NCBI RefSeq assembly: GCF_001280085.1 | Contig: NZ_LGED01000194.1 | Location: forward strand, 62,001-126,000 | DNA: 64,000 nt | Direction of reading: 5' to 3' | Source: Saccharothrix sp. NRRL B-16348 | GTDB taxonomy: Bacteria; Actinomycetota; Actinomycetes; Mycobacteriales; Pseudonocardiaceae | Shown: positions 26,911-35,012 of the stretch, piece after piece | Layout of the letters: each line of letters begins with the position of its first letter | How positions within the stretch are numbered: position 1 is the first letter of the stretch | Notes under the pieces: generated by a model | The model's input: the letters and a program-made list of their open reading frames with translations, nothing else | Told to the model about the DNA's origin: nothing | Databases searched by the model: none | Program-made: the position numbers and the translations under genes

Positions 26911-26957
26911 GATAGTCGGGCGACACCCGTACCTCCGGGCCTTTCCCGGCGACTATC
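26911..26957. promoter_or_regulatory. Dyad in the divergent region before the zinc peptidase
   Basis: GATAGTCG (26911-26918) and CGACTATC (26950-26957) are perfect 8-bp inverted arms 31 bp apart, about three turns. TGGG and CCCA flank outside. The position between two divergent genes suggests a shared regulator; none is adjacent. Confidence 0.4.
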
Positions 26958-26981
26958 CCAGGTGAACGGGGAGGCGTCGCG

Positions 26982-28094
26982 ATGACGGTCGAGGAGCTGC
27001 GGAATCGGCACGTGCAACTGCTGCGGGACCGGCGGGGGGGCGGCCCCCCCCACCCCCCCGCGCGCCCCCCCCCCCCCCCCCCCGCGCACCCCGCCGACAC
27101 CGCCGCGCGCTACCACACCTGGCACCAGGTGGCCGCCGAACCGCGGTCGGCCCTGCTCGCACGGCTGGTCGACGTGCGGGTCCGGCCCGCCGCCTACCGG
27201 CCCGCGCACCTGCGCGAGCAGCAACGCACCCTCGACGCGCTGCAACCCGAGGTGCTGCACCTGGCCCGCGCCGCAGGCTGGGACACCACCACCCCGGTGT
27301 TGGCGGGCGTGTTCCCCACCGGCACCCTCGACGCGCTCAGCGTCCCCGTGCCGGGCCGCGGCGTGCTTGTGCTGGTCAACACCGCGCTGCTGGACCTGCT
27401 CGGCACCGTGCTGAAGATCATGACGGGGGCGCTGCCGAACTACGGCACCCCGCCCCTGCTGACCTCCGAGCAGGCGTCCTACGCGCTGGCCGAGGCCGTC
27501 AACGCCTACCTGTACGGCAACGGCGCGGTCGAGGCGCGGCGGCTGCCCGAGCTGTCCGGGCAACGCGCCGCGCTGGTGTCGCTGATGGCGCGGCGCGGCA
27601 CCCAGTTCGTGCTGGCGCACGAGGTCGGGCACCTGCTGGCCGGGCACCTGCTGCACGCCCGCCGCCGCACCGACCACCACACCCCGGTCGGCGCGCTCGA
27701 CGCCCAGTCCGTCGGCTGGCCGCGCGAGCACGAGGCCGACCGCGTCGCCGCCGTGATCATGCTGCGCACCCTGGACGACCTCGGGCACCGCGAACTGGAG
27801 GCGCACGAACCGTGCCTGGTCGGTGCGGTGCTGCTGGTGCTGTTCCTGCACGAGGTGACCGACCGGCTCGCCGACGAGCTGGGCCTCACCGTCCCGTTCG
27901 CGGGCAACCACCCGCCGCCCGTGCGGCGCATCCAGACCCTCGTGGAGCACCTCGCCGGGCACGTCCGCACGCCCCGCGCGCTCGACCTCGCCGCGGACGT
28001 CGCCACCTGGCTGGAAGGCCAGCTCGGCGGGGTGCGCGAGTGGTTCCGGCTCGTGGACGACAGCCTGCTCGGCGGCCCTACGTCAGGCGGGTGA
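26982..28094 (+). CDS. Putative zinc metallopeptidase with HExxH and poly-C-corrupted N-terminus
   Basis: About 370 residues. The core reads RGTQFVLAHEVGHLLAGHLL with His213-Glu-x-x-His217, and a likely third ligand in PREHEADRVA (Glu251), as in gluzincin-type peptidases. Upstream are hydrophobic stretches (GRGVLVLVNTALLDLLGTVL) but no clear signal peptide, so it is probably cytosolic or peripheral. Family not identified with certainty. Residues 18-36 are only Gly, Pro, Arg, His and Ala because the DNA there is homopolymeric. GGGGAGG precedes the ATG. Its 3' end overlaps the convergent carbonic anhydrase gene by 17 bp. Confidence 0.75.
   Translation: MTVEELRNRHVQLLRDRRGGGPPHPPARPPPPPPAHPADTAARYHTWHQVAAEPRSALLARLVDVRVRPAAYRPAHLREQQRTLDALQPEVLHLARAAGWDTTTPVLAGVFPTGTLDALSVPVPGRGVLVLVNTALLDLLGTVLKIMTGALPNYGTPPLLTSEQASYALAEAVNAYLYGNGAVEARRLPELSGQRAALVSLMARRGTQFVLAHEVGHLLAGHLLHARRRTDHHTPVGALDAQSVGWPREHEADRVAAVIMLRTLDDLGHRELEAHEPCLVGAVLLVLFLHEVTDRLADELGLTVPFAGNHPPPVRRIQTLVEHLAGHVRTPRALDLAADVATWLEGQLGGVREWFRLVDDSLLGGPTSGG
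27034..27083 (+). repeat. Poly-G/poly-C tract inside the peptidase gene
   Basis: Seven G (27034-27040), then C runs of 8 (27044-27051), 7 (27053-27059) and 19 (27065-27083). A 19-base homopolymer inside a conserved-length frame is unusual. It mirrors the poly-G tract at 14424-14523 on the other strand. Confidence 0.85.
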
Positions 28095-28827
28095 CCTCAC
28101 CGGTGTCGAGCTGGTAGCTCGCCGCCACCACCATCACCCCGTGGTGCTGCACGGCCGTGCGCAGCGTCACCGACCGCTCCAGCATCAGCGACGCCACCCG
28201 CTTGGCCTGGTTGTCCACCGCCGCCGCCAGGAACCGCGCCTCGTCGCCGTCGGGCGGCGTGGCCAGCACCGCCGGCTCGATCGCCCGCACCAGCACGCTC
28301 ACGTCACCGGACACCTCCGCCCGGCCGCGCACCACGTCCACCGTCGCCGACACCGCGCCGCACCGGGCGTGCCCCAGCACCACGACCAGCGGGATGCCCA
28401 GGTGCTCCACCGCGTACTCGACGCTGCCCAGCACGCTGTTGTCCAGCACCTCGCCCGCCGCGCGGATCGTGAACAGGTCGCCCAGCCCGTGGTCGAACAC
28501 CAGCTCCGGCGGCACCCGCGAGTCCGCGCACCCCAGCACCACCGCGAACGGGTGCTGGCCCTGCACCAGCGACTCGCGCCACCGCAGCGACTCGTGCGGG
28601 TGCGTCTGGTGCCCGGTGACGAACCGGTGGTTGCCCTCCGCGAGCTTGCGCCACGCGCCTTCCGCGTCCAACGACGTCGCCTCCGGGGAGGAGGCACGCC
28701 TCGTCGTCGCTGGGCCCTGGGCCGCCGCGGACCCACTCGATGCCATGACCGTCGCCGCGGTCCCGGCCGTGATGCCGAACAGTCGCCGCCGCGTCACCGC
28801 GGCCGGTTCACCACTTGTCTCAAGCAC
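28078..28827 (-). CDS. Exported beta-class carbonic anhydrase with Tat-type signal
   Basis: Zinc enzyme interconverting CO2 and bicarbonate, 249 residues. Zinc ligands Cys100 (GCADSR), His153 and Cys156 (GHARCGAV) and the Asp102-Arg104 dyad are all present. The N-terminus has TRRRLFGITAGTAATVMASSGSAAAQG, a twin-arginine signal of the TRRxLF kind, so it is probably folded in the cytoplasm and exported or held at the membrane. Most beta-carbonic anhydrases are cytosolic. A GGTGAC-N5-GTCACC dyad lies 32 bp upstream of the start. Confidence 0.93.
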   Translation of the reverse strand: MLETSGEPAAVTRRRLFGITAGTAATVMASSGSAAAQGPATTRRASSPEATSLDAEGAWRKLAEGNHRFVTGHQTHPHESLRWRESLVQGQHPFAVVLGCADSRVPPELVFDHGLGDLFTIRAAGEVLDNSVLGSVEYAVEHLGIPLVVVLGHARCGAVSATVDVVRGRAEVSGDVSVLVRAIEPAVLATPPDGDEARFLAAAVDNQAKRVASLMLERSVTLRTAVQHHGVMVVAASYQLDTGEVTRLT

Positions 28828-28858
28828 GAGCCGAACCTAGCCCCGATTGGGCCGTCCG

Positions 28859-28875
28859 GGTGACGCGGGGTCACC
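28859..28875. promoter_or_regulatory. GGTGAC-N5-GTCACC dyad before the carbonic anhydrase
   Basis: Perfect 6-bp arms (28859-28864 and 28870-28875) with a 5-bp spacer in the leader of the minus-strand carbonic anhydrase gene. Possibly a repressor site; no regulator gene is adjacent. Confidence 0.35.
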
Positions 28876-28946
28876 GAGGTCACAAGATTCGTCACGGAAA
28901 GCAACAATTCGTGCGTCAAGGGACTGAACGGACACATCCACACGAA

Positions 28947-29912
28947 TCAGCCCATCGGCCGTTCGGGGTAGCCGAACTCCACCGCGCTCACGTCGTCCAA
29001 CGCCGCCCGGATCGCCGGCGGCAACGTCAGCTCCTCCGCCGCCAGCGACCCCAGCAACTGGGCCGTGTCCCGCGCGCCCACCACCGGCGCCACCACCCCA
29101 GGCCGGTCACGCACCCACGCCAGCGCCACGCACAACGCGCTCGTGCCCAACCCGTCCGCCGCCGTCGCCACCGCCTGCACGATCCGCGCCGCCCGCTCCG
29201 TGCGGTGCTGCTCCACGTACCCGGCGAAGTGCGCCGACGCGCCCCGCGAGTCCGACGGCGTGCCGTTGCGGTACTTGCCGGTCAGCACGCCACGCCCCAA
29301 CGGTGCCCACGGCAGCAGCCCGACGCCGTGGTGCTGCGCCGCCGGCGCCACCTCCCGCTCCACGCCCCGCTCCAGCAGCGAGTACTCGACCTGCGTCGAC
29401 ACCAGCGGCGTGTGCCCCGGCAGCGCCGCCGCCGTGCCCAGCTGCCACCCCGAGTAGTTCGACACCCCCGCGTAGCGGACCCGCCCCGACGCCACCGCCG
29501 TGTCCAACGCCGACAGCGTCTCCTCCAGCGGCACGTTCGCGTCCCACGCGTGCAGCTGCCACAGGTCGATGTGCTCCACGCCCAACCGGCGCAGCGACCC
29601 GTCCAGCGCGTGCAGCAGGGCGCCGCGCGACGCGCCGCCGCCGAACGGGCCGTCGTTGCGCCGCGCCACCGCCTTCGTCGCGATCACCAGCTCGTCACGC
29701 GGCACGACCTCGCCCAGCAGGCCGCCCAGGATCCGCTCGCTCTCGCCCTCCACGTACACGTCGGCGGTGTCCACCAGCGTGCCGCCCGCCTCGGTGAAGG
29801 CCAGCAACTGGGTGGCCGCCTCGTCCGCGTCGGTGTCCCGTCCCCAGGTCATCGTGCCCAGGGCCATCCGGGAGACCCGCAGTCCGCTGCGCCCGAGGTA
29901 TCGCTGTTCCAC
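28947..29912 (-). CDS. Aldo/keto reductase
   Basis: NADPH-dependent oxidoreductase of about 321 residues, TIM barrel. The N-terminus MEQRYLGRSGLRVSRMALGTMTWG is the standard family start and sets the GTG at 29912. The tetrad is visible: Asp and Tyr in LVDTADVYVEG, Lys in IATKAV and His in LWQLHAWD. Cofactor-binding C-terminus ALAWVRDRPGVVAPVVGARDTAQLLGSL. It belongs to the broad YajO/Tas-like group acting on carbonyls; substrate unknown. Divergent from the LLM oxidoreductase gene with 139 bp between. Confidence 0.93.
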   Translation of the reverse strand: MEQRYLGRSGLRVSRMALGTMTWGRDTDADEAATQLLAFTEAGGTLVDTADVYVEGESERILGGLLGEVVPRDELVIATKAVARRNDGPFGGGASRGALLHALDGSLRRLGVEHIDLWQLHAWDANVPLEETLSALDTAVASGRVRYAGVSNYSGWQLGTAAALPGHTPLVSTQVEYSLLERGVEREVAPAAQHHGVGLLPWAPLGRGVLTGKYRNGTPSDSRGASAHFAGYVEQHRTERAARIVQAVATAADGLGTSALCVALAWVRDRPGVVAPVVGARDTAQLLGSLAAEELTLPPAIRAALDDVSAVEFGYPERPMG

Positions 29913-30051
29913 GCGGGGGAGCCTAAAGGGTGATCGACATTCCGGCGGGCCGTGGCACGCGCCTGTCAAGGCCGAATCCCGTCACGATCGGGACACACCG
30001 GCCGGGGTGTCGCCCTGGCCAACCAGGTTACCGACCGGTAGGGTCCGGTTC

Positions 30052-31101
30052 GTGCGACTGGGACTGAACCTCGGGTACTGGGGCGCGGGCAACGACGCCG
30101 CGAACCTCGAACTGGCCAGGGAAGCCGACCGACTGGGCTACTCGGTGGTGTGGGCCGCCGAGGCCTACGGCTCCGACGCGCCCACGGTCCTGGCGTGGGT
30201 GGCCGCGCAGACCGAGCGCGTCGACGTCGGCAGCGCGATCCTGCAGATCCCCGCGCGGACGCCGGCGATGACCGCGATGACCGCCGCCACCCTGGACTCC
30301 CTGTCCGGCGGCCGGTTCCGGCTCGGCCTCGGCGTGTCCGGGCCGCAGGTGTCGGAGGGCTGGCACGGCGTGCGGTTCGACAAGCCACTCGGCCGCACCC
30401 GCGAGTACGTCGACATCGTCAACACCGCCCTGCGCCGCGAGCGGCTGAGCTACGACGGCGAGCACTACACGCTGCCGCTGCCCGACGGCCCCGGCAAGGC
30501 CATCAAGCTGACCGTGCACCCCGTGCGCGAGCACATCCCGGTCTACCTGGCCGCCGTCGGCCCGAAGAACGTCGAGCTGGCCGGCGAGATCGCCGACGGC
30601 TGGCTCGCGCTGTTCTTCTCGCCCGAGCACTCCGGCGACGCGCTGGCCTCGCTCAAGGCCGGCCGCGACAAGGCGGGCAAGACCCTCGACGACTACGACA
30701 TCGCCGCCACCGTGCCGATGGTCGTCGGCGAGGACTGGCGCGCGTGCGCCGACCGGATCCGGCCCTACGCGGCGCTCTACGTGGGCGGCATGGGCAGCCG
30801 GAAGAAGAACTTCTACAACGACAACGCCGCGCGCATGGGCTTCGCCGCCGAGGCCGCGGAGGTCCAGGACCGCTACCTCGCCCGCGACTACGACGGCGCC
30901 ATGGCCGCGCTGCCGCTCGGCTTCCTCGACGGGACTTCCCTGCTCGGCACCAAGGAGCGCATCGCCGACAAGATGCGCGCCTACGCCGAAGCGGGGGTCA
31001 CCACGCTCACCCTTTCGCCCATGCTGCAAGATCTCGAGCAGGGGATCGCCGCGCTCCGCACGGCGACCGAAGCTCTGGATCTGGCAGGAGTGGGTAGTTG
31101 A
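30052..31101 (+). CDS. LLM-class F420-dependent oxidoreductase
   Basis: Luciferase-like TIM-barrel oxidoreductase of 349 residues, expected to use coenzyme F420. Family motifs: LGLNLGYWG at the start, [71 protein letters not shown] (cofactor phosphate-binding region) and [18 protein letters not shown]. Actinobacteria have many such enzymes; the substrate is unknown. The GTG has only a weak ribosome-binding site. It overlaps uppP (TTGA), forming a unit with uppP and the phosphatase that is conserved in actinobacteria. Confidence 0.93.
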   Translation: MRLGLNLGYWGAGNDAANLELAREADRLGYSVVWAAEAYGSDAPTVLAWVAAQTERVDVGSAILQIPARTPAMTAMTAATLDSLSGGRFRLGLGVSGPQVSEGWHGVRFDKPLGRTREYVDIVNTALRRERLSYDGEHYTLPLPDGPGKAIKLTVHPVREHIPVYLAAVGPKNVELAGEIADGWLALFFSPEHSGDALASLKAGRDKAGKTLDDYDIAATVPMVVGEDWRACADRIRPYAALYVGGMGSRKKNFYNDNAARMGFAAEAAEVQDRYLARDYDGAMAALPLGFLDGTSLLGTKERIADKMRAYAEAGVTTLTLSPMLQDLEQGIAALRTATEALDLAGVGS

Positions 31102-31922
31102 GCTGGTTGCAGGCCCTTGTCCTAGGACTCGTCCAGGGACTCACGGAATTCCTGCCCATTTCCTCGTCGGCGCACGTCAGGATCGTCTCCACGCTGTTCT
31201 TCGGCAACGACGCGGGCGCGTCGTTCACCGCGGTCATCCAGCTGGGCACCGAAGTCGCGGTGCTGATCTACTTCGCCAAGGACATCGGCAACTTCATCGC
31301 GGCCTGGTTCCGCGGCCTGTTCAGCAAGGCCGCGCGCAAGACCGAGGACTACCGCATGGCCTGGTACGTGATCATCGGGTCCATCCCGATCAGCGTGCTC
31401 GGCTACCTGTTCAAGGACGAGATCCGCTCGTCGCTGCGCAACCTGTGGATCACCGCCACCGTGCTGGTGGTGTTCGGCCTGCTGCTCGGCCTGGCCGACC
31501 AGTTCGCCCAGCACCTGCGGAACAAGCTCCAGCTCAAGGACGCCGTCGGCATGGGCCTGGCCCAGGCGATGGCGCTGATCCCCGGCGTGTCCCGCTCCGG
31601 CGGCACCCTCACCGCGGGCCTGTTCCTCGGGCTGGACCGCGCCGCCGCCGCCCGCTACTCGTTCCTGCTGGCCCTGCCCGCCGTGTTCGGCGCCGGGCTG
31701 TTCAGCATCCCCGACGTGCTCGACCGCTCCGAGCCCAACGCCGCGTCCGTGCCGCAGATGATCGCCGCGACGGTCGTCGCGTTCGTCGTCGGCTACGCCA
31801 CCATCGCCTGGCTGCTGCGCTACGTCTCGAAGCACAGCTACTCGGCGTTCGTGTGGTACCGGCTGCTGCTCGGCATCGTCCTGATGGGGCTGCTGTCGAT
31901 GGGTCTGCTCAACCCGACATAG
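31098..31922 (+). CDS. uppP: Undecaprenyl-diphosphatase
   Basis: Integral membrane phosphatase that converts undecaprenyl diphosphate to the monophosphate, recycling the lipid carrier of peptidoglycan synthesis and giving bacitracin resistance. 274 residues, eight hydrophobic helices. Signature motifs are intact: [14 protein letters not shown] near the start and [16 protein letters not shown] (near 155-170), with Arg and Ser of the active site. The TTG start overlaps the upstream TGA by 2 nt, indicating translational coupling. Confidence 0.96.
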   Translation: MSWLQALVLGLVQGLTEFLPISSSAHVRIVSTLFFGNDAGASFTAVIQLGTEVAVLIYFAKDIGNFIAAWFRGLFSKAARKTEDYRMAWYVIIGSIPISVLGYLFKDEIRSSLRNLWITATVLVVFGLLLGLADQFAQHLRNKLQLKDAVGMGLAQAMALIPGVSRSGGTLTAGLFLGLDRAAAARYSFLLALPAVFGAGLFSIPDVLDRSEPNAASVPQMIAATVVAFVVGYATIAWLLRYVSKHSYSAFVWYRLLLGIVLMGLLSMGLLNPT

Positions 31923-31932
31923 GGTTGGCCGC

Positions 31933-32628
31933 GTGGCTACCGTGATCCTGCTGCGACACGCCCGCTCCACCGCCAACGGAGCGGGCGTCCTCGCGGGCCG
32001 CCAACCCGGCGTGACCCTGTCGGAACGGGGCGAGGAGCAGGCTTCGGCACTGGTCGACCGGCTCGCCGGCGTGCCCCTCGCCGCCGTGGTGACCTCGCCG
32101 CTGGAACGCTGCCGGCAGACGCTGGCGCCCCTGCTCGACAAGCTCGGCCTCGACGCGACCGTCGAACCCGACCTCGCCGAGGTCGACTACGGCCAGTGGA
32201 CCGGGCGCGCGATCAAGGACCTGCTCGCCGAGCCCCTGTGGTCGGTCGTGCAGCAGCACCCGTCCGCCGCGGTGTTCCCCGACGGGGAAGGCCTCGCGAC
32301 CGTGCAGGCGCGCGCGGTGGCCGCGATCCGGGCCCACGACGCCCGGGTCACCGCCGAGCACGGACCGCGCGCCGTGTGGCTCGCGTGCAGCCACGGCGAC
32401 GTGATCAAAGCCGTCCTCGCCGACGCGCTCGGCGTCCACCTCGACGGGTTCCAGCGCATCGTGGTCGACCCGGCGTCGGTGTCCGTCGTCCAGTACACCG
32501 AGACCCGGCCGTTCGTGCTGCGCGTCAACGACAACGGCGGCGACCTGTCCGTCCTCGTGCCACCGCCGGGGAAGACCGAGGAACCGCCGTCCTCCGACGC
32601 CGTGGTCGGCGGCGCGACCGGCGCCTGA
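31933..32628 (+). CDS. Histidine phosphatase-family protein (MSMEG_4193-type)
   Basis: 231 residues of the phosphoglycerate mutase-like superfamily. The RHG-type motif is LLRHARST (His9), with SPLERCRQT, the acidic residue in LAEVDYGQW and the second histidine in CSHGDVIKA. The length and LAEVDYGQWTGR segment fit the MSMEG_4193 subfamily found next to uppP in actinobacteria. It starts 10 bp after uppP. The substrate is unknown. In many actinobacteria a DUF3090 gene and the mycothiol ligase gene follow; here a strong terminator and a recombinase gene follow instead. Confidence 0.92.
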   Translation: MATVILLRHARSTANGAGVLAGRQPGVTLSERGEEQASALVDRLAGVPLAAVVTSPLERCRQTLAPLLDKLGLDATVEPDLAEVDYGQWTGRAIKDLLAEPLWSVVQQHPSAAVFPDGEGLATVQARAVAAIRAHDARVTAEHGPRAVWLACSHGDVIKAVLADALGVHLDGFQRIVVDPASVSVVQYTETRPFVLRVNDNGGDLSVLVPPPGKTEEPPSSDAVVGGATGA

Positions 32629-32635
32629 AGCAGCG

Positions 32636-32674
32636 CGTGGCCCCCGGACAGTGCAGGGTAGTCCGGGGGCCACG
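32636..32674 (+). terminator. Terminator of the uppP operon
   Basis: Perfect 14-bp stem, CGTGGCCCCCGGAC (32636-32649) with GTCCGGGGGCCACG (32661-32674), 11-nt loop, starting 7 nt after the phosphatase stop. Confidence 0.85.
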
Positions 32675-32959
32675 GTGCGCTTGGCCGGGGCGGGCGGCCG
32701 CGTGAAGACGATCGTATTGGCGTCAACGCGCGGGTAAACGCAGTCCCGCGGGCTGGACGTCCGGCGCCGCCGGGCCACTTGCGCAGGTCAGCCGGGCCGC
32801 CGATACCGACCGGACGGTCATAACCGCAGCTCAACGCACGTGGAAACACGGCGGAAACAAACCGCGCAAGCGGGCCGACGCCCTAATCCGCTAGACCGTT
32901 CGGTTCCGCCCGGAAGGACCGGACGTGTTAGAAGTTAACAACCCACCGTGCGCCCTTGA
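32675..32959. other. Gene-free stretch downstream of uppP operon and recombinase
   Basis: About 285 bp between the terminator and the recombinase stop. No open frame with actinomycete codon use was seen. It has scattered A/T-rich words, including GAAGTTAACAAC at 32931-32942, which is an imperfect inverted match to the recombinase 5' flank. Confidence 0.5.
32931..32942 (+). repeat. Left inverted-repeat candidate of the recombinase gene
   Basis: GAAGTTAACAAC here and GTTGATAACTTT at 34133-34144 are inverted copies matching at 10 of 12 positions. They lie just outside the two ends of the recombinase gene. Could be ends of a single-gene element or binding sites; chance cannot be excluded for so short a match. 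Confidence 0.3.
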
Positions 32960-34114
32960 TCACAGCCCGAGGCGGGTGACCGCGTTGTCCTCCAACGGAT
33001 TCGCGGTGCGGATGTAGCGGTGCACCGTGCGCGGGTTCGTCCAGCGGCCCTGCCGCATGATCTCCCGGTCGCTCGCGCCGCCCAGCGCGGCCTGCGTGGC
33101 GAACCCCGCCCGCAGCGAGTGCCCGCCGAACAACGCCGGGTCCAACCCGGCCCGCGCCGCGTACCGCTTCACCACGTCCGACACCGCCCGGTCCGACATC
33201 GACCGACCGCCCAGCCGCCCGTGCCGGCTCACCGACGGGAACAGCGGGCCCCGCGCCGGGTCGGGCCGGTAGGAGTGGCAGCGGTGCGTCGGCGACGCGT
33301 CGCCCTCGTCCTCCAGCAACGTCCGCGGCTCCGGCGCCGTCAGCACGTCCACCCAGTCCGCGTACGCGCACACCGGGCACGTCGGGCGCCGTGCGCCGCG
33401 GGGGAGGACCACGCGCTGCCGGTGCGCGCCGGTCTGGTCGGTCTTCGTCACGCCCAGCTCGACCAGCAGCAGCGGCTCGTGCGTGCGCGGGTCCACGTCC
33501 ACCGTGACGTCCTGCAGCGCCACCGCCGCCAACTCGCTGCGCCGCAACGCCCCCGCGAACCCCACCAGCAGCAGCAACGCGTCACGGCGACGCGCGACCC
33601 CCGTGGGCCAGCCCGGCGGCGGCAGCTCCGCCAGCAACGACTCCAACGTGCCCAGCAGCACCGGCCGCTTGCGCCGCGGCTGCGCCTGCCGGGTCCGGCG
33701 GATGCCGCGCAACGTCAACCGCACCACGTCGGACCGCGTGGGCGAGGGCAGGCCGCCGGCCGCGTGCACCGCGGCGATCGCCGCCGCCTTGCGCTCCAAC
33801 GTGGACGGGCCGAACGCGGGGGAGCCGTCGGGCTTCGTCGTGTCCGCCGCGACCGCCAGGTACACCGCCACGTCCACCGGGTCCGCGGGCAACGCCACCC
33901 GGCCCTCGGCCTCGCACCACGCCGCCCAGCCCACCCAGTCCGAGCGGTAGGCCCGCAGGGTGTTCGCCGACTGCGCGGCCCGCAGGTAGCCCGACAGGGC
34001 GTCGGCCTGCTCCTCGTCGAAGCGGCGCCGCACCTGGTCCAACGCGGCGAAGTCCACCAGGGCCGCGTGCCGCACGCGGTCGAGTTCCGCGCGCACCGGC
34101 TCGGGCAAGGTCAC
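32960..34114 (-). CDS. Tyrosine recombinase/integrase
   Basis: Site-specific recombinase of 384 residues. The N-terminal SAM-like core-binding domain (SGYLRAAQSANTLRAYRSDWVGWAAWC, about 40-130) is followed by a complete catalytic domain: Arg191 (ALRRSELAAV), Lys224 (VTKTDQ), His332 and Arg335 (GHSLRAGF), Trp358 in place of the last His (GRWTNPRT) and nucleophile Tyr367 (VHRYIRT). An insert near 245-290 carries CPVCAYADW and further Cys/His. It has no phage or conjugative neighbours, so it may be a free-standing Xer-like or mobile-gene recombinase. Divergent from ArsR across an AT-rich spacer. Confidence 0.93.
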   Translation of the reverse strand: MTLPEPVRAELDRVRHAALVDFAALDQVRRRFDEEQADALSGYLRAAQSANTLRAYRSDWVGWAAWCEAEGRVALPADPVDVAVYLAVAADTTKPDGSPAFGPSTLERKAAAIAAVHAAGGLPSPTRSDVVRLTLRGIRRTRQAQPRRKRPVLLGTLESLLAELPPPGWPTGVARRRDALLLLVGFAGALRRSELAAVALQDVTVDVDPRTHEPLLLVELGVTKTDQTGAHRQRVVLPRGARRPTCPVCAYADWVDVLTAPEPRTLLEDEGDASPTHRCHSYRPDPARGPLFPSVSRHGRLGGRSMSDRAVSDVVKRYAARAGLDPALFGGHSLRAGFATQAALGGASDREIMRQGRWTNPRTVHRYIRTANPLEDNAVTRLGL

Positions 34115-34132
34115 GCGGTCACCCTAACATTG

Positions 34133-34160
34133 TTGATAACTTTAATACCTTCAGTGTGGA
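34133..34160. promoter_or_regulatory. AT-rich site between recombinase and arsR genes
   Basis: Markedly AT-rich island within the 86-bp divergent spacer. It contains the 20-mer AACTTTAATACCTTCAGTGT (34138-34157), shared 17/20 with 10461-10480, and the right inverted-repeat candidate GTTGATAACTTT (34133-34144). Further along, TACTAT at 34187-34192 is a -10 candidate for arsR. An ArsR operator or a recombination site are both plausible. Confidence 0.45.
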
Positions 34161-34200
34161 TTAATAGACCACTTGTCCCGGGTCGCTACTATGCGGAACC

Positions 34201-34509
34201 GTGCGCGCCCTACAACACCCGGACGTGGCAGACCTGCGTCTCGCGACCGTGCTCAACGCGCTCGCGGACCCGGTCCGGCTGCGGATCGTGGCCGAACTCG
34301 CCCGATCGGGCGGGATCGTGTGCGGGCAGTTCGACGTGCCGGTCAGCATGTCGACGCTGTCGCACCACCTGAAGGTGCTCCGCGAGGCCGGGGTGCTGCG
34401 AGTGACGCCCCAGGGCAGCTACCGGACCCACGAGCTGCGGCGCGAGGAGATGGAACACCGGTTCCCCGGCGTGCTGGACTCCATCACCCGGGCGATCGAA
34501 GCGCCCTGA
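34201..34509 (+). CDS. ArsR/SmtB-family regulator
   Basis: Small winged-helix regulator, 102 residues. ALADPVRLRIVAELARSG is the usual start of the DNA-binding domain and VSMSTLSHHLKVLREAGVLRVTPQGSYRTHELR the recognition helix and wing. A single cysteine (IVCGQFD) and no CxC metal box, so it probably does not sense metals by the classical ArsR site. It is divergent from the tyrosine recombinase and may control it. GTG start at 34201 is close behind the TACTAT element, so the transcript leader is very short or absent. Confidence 0.9.
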   Translation: MRALQHPDVADLRLATVLNALADPVRLRIVAELARSGGIVCGQFDVPVSMSTLSHHLKVLREAGVLRVTPQGSYRTHELRREEMEHRFPGVLDSITRAIEAP

Positions 34510-34516
34510 CACCGGC

Positions 34517-34882
34517 TCAGGGGTTCACGTACAGGCAGAACGGGTGGCCCACCGGGTCGAGGTAGACGCGCACGTTCTCCTGCGGCTGGTGGTCGGCGAG
34601 CGTGGCGCCCGTCGCGACCGCGTGCGCGCCGGCGGTCTCCAGGTCGTCCACCTCGATGTCGAGGTGCGCCATCATCAGCTGGTCGCCGTCGGAGGCGGGC
34701 CACGTGGGGCGGCGGTAGCGCGACTCGGTCTGGAACGACAGCCCGGCGCCGCCGTCGGGCGGGCGGAGGGTGGCCCAGCCGGGTTCGTCGTCGCCGAGGG
34801 ACCAGCCGAGCAGGTCGCGGTAGAAGCGGGCGAGGGCTTGGGCGTCGGGTGCGTCGAGCACGGTCGCGGTCAGCTTCAGCAC
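34517..34882 (-). CDS. VOC-superfamily (glyoxalase-like) protein
   Basis: About 121 residues with one vicinal-oxygen-chelate fold: LTATVLDAPDAQALARFYRDLLGWSLGDDEPGWATLRPP and DQLMMAHLDIEVDDLETAGAHAVATGATLADHQPQENVRVYLDPVGHPFCLYVNP. His in MAHLDIEV and the late Glu/His positions could bind metal. Typical of the many single-domain dioxygenase-like or drug-binding proteins of actinomycetes; substrate unknown. Starts at GTG 34882 or further up at GTG 34933; neither has a strong ribosome-binding site. Converges on arsR. Confidence 0.88.
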   Translation of the reverse strand: MLKLTATVLDAPDAQALARFYRDLLGWSLGDDEPGWATLRPPDGGAGLSFQTESRYRRPTWPASDGDQLMMAHLDIEVDDLETAGAHAVATGATLADHQPQENVRVYLDPVGHPFCLYVNP

Positions 34883-34960
34883 GGTCTTGATTTTGACGCC
34901 GCCGGCCGTCGCCCGCTCGACGGTGCCGTGCACGTGGCCGGGACCCGGGCCGACACAGCG

Positions 34961-34994
34961 GTGGGGGCGGCCGGATCGTCCCGGCCGCCCCCAC
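34961..34994 (-). terminator. Terminator of the GT2/GT-C operon
   Basis: Perfect 14-bp stem GTGGGGGCGGCCGG (34961-34974) with CCGGCCGCCCCCAC (34981-34994) and a 6-nt loop, 18 nt past the stop of the minus-strand membrane glycosyltransferase gene. Confidence 0.85.
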
Positions 34995-35012
34995 CCTTGT
35001 CGTGCCCTCTGG

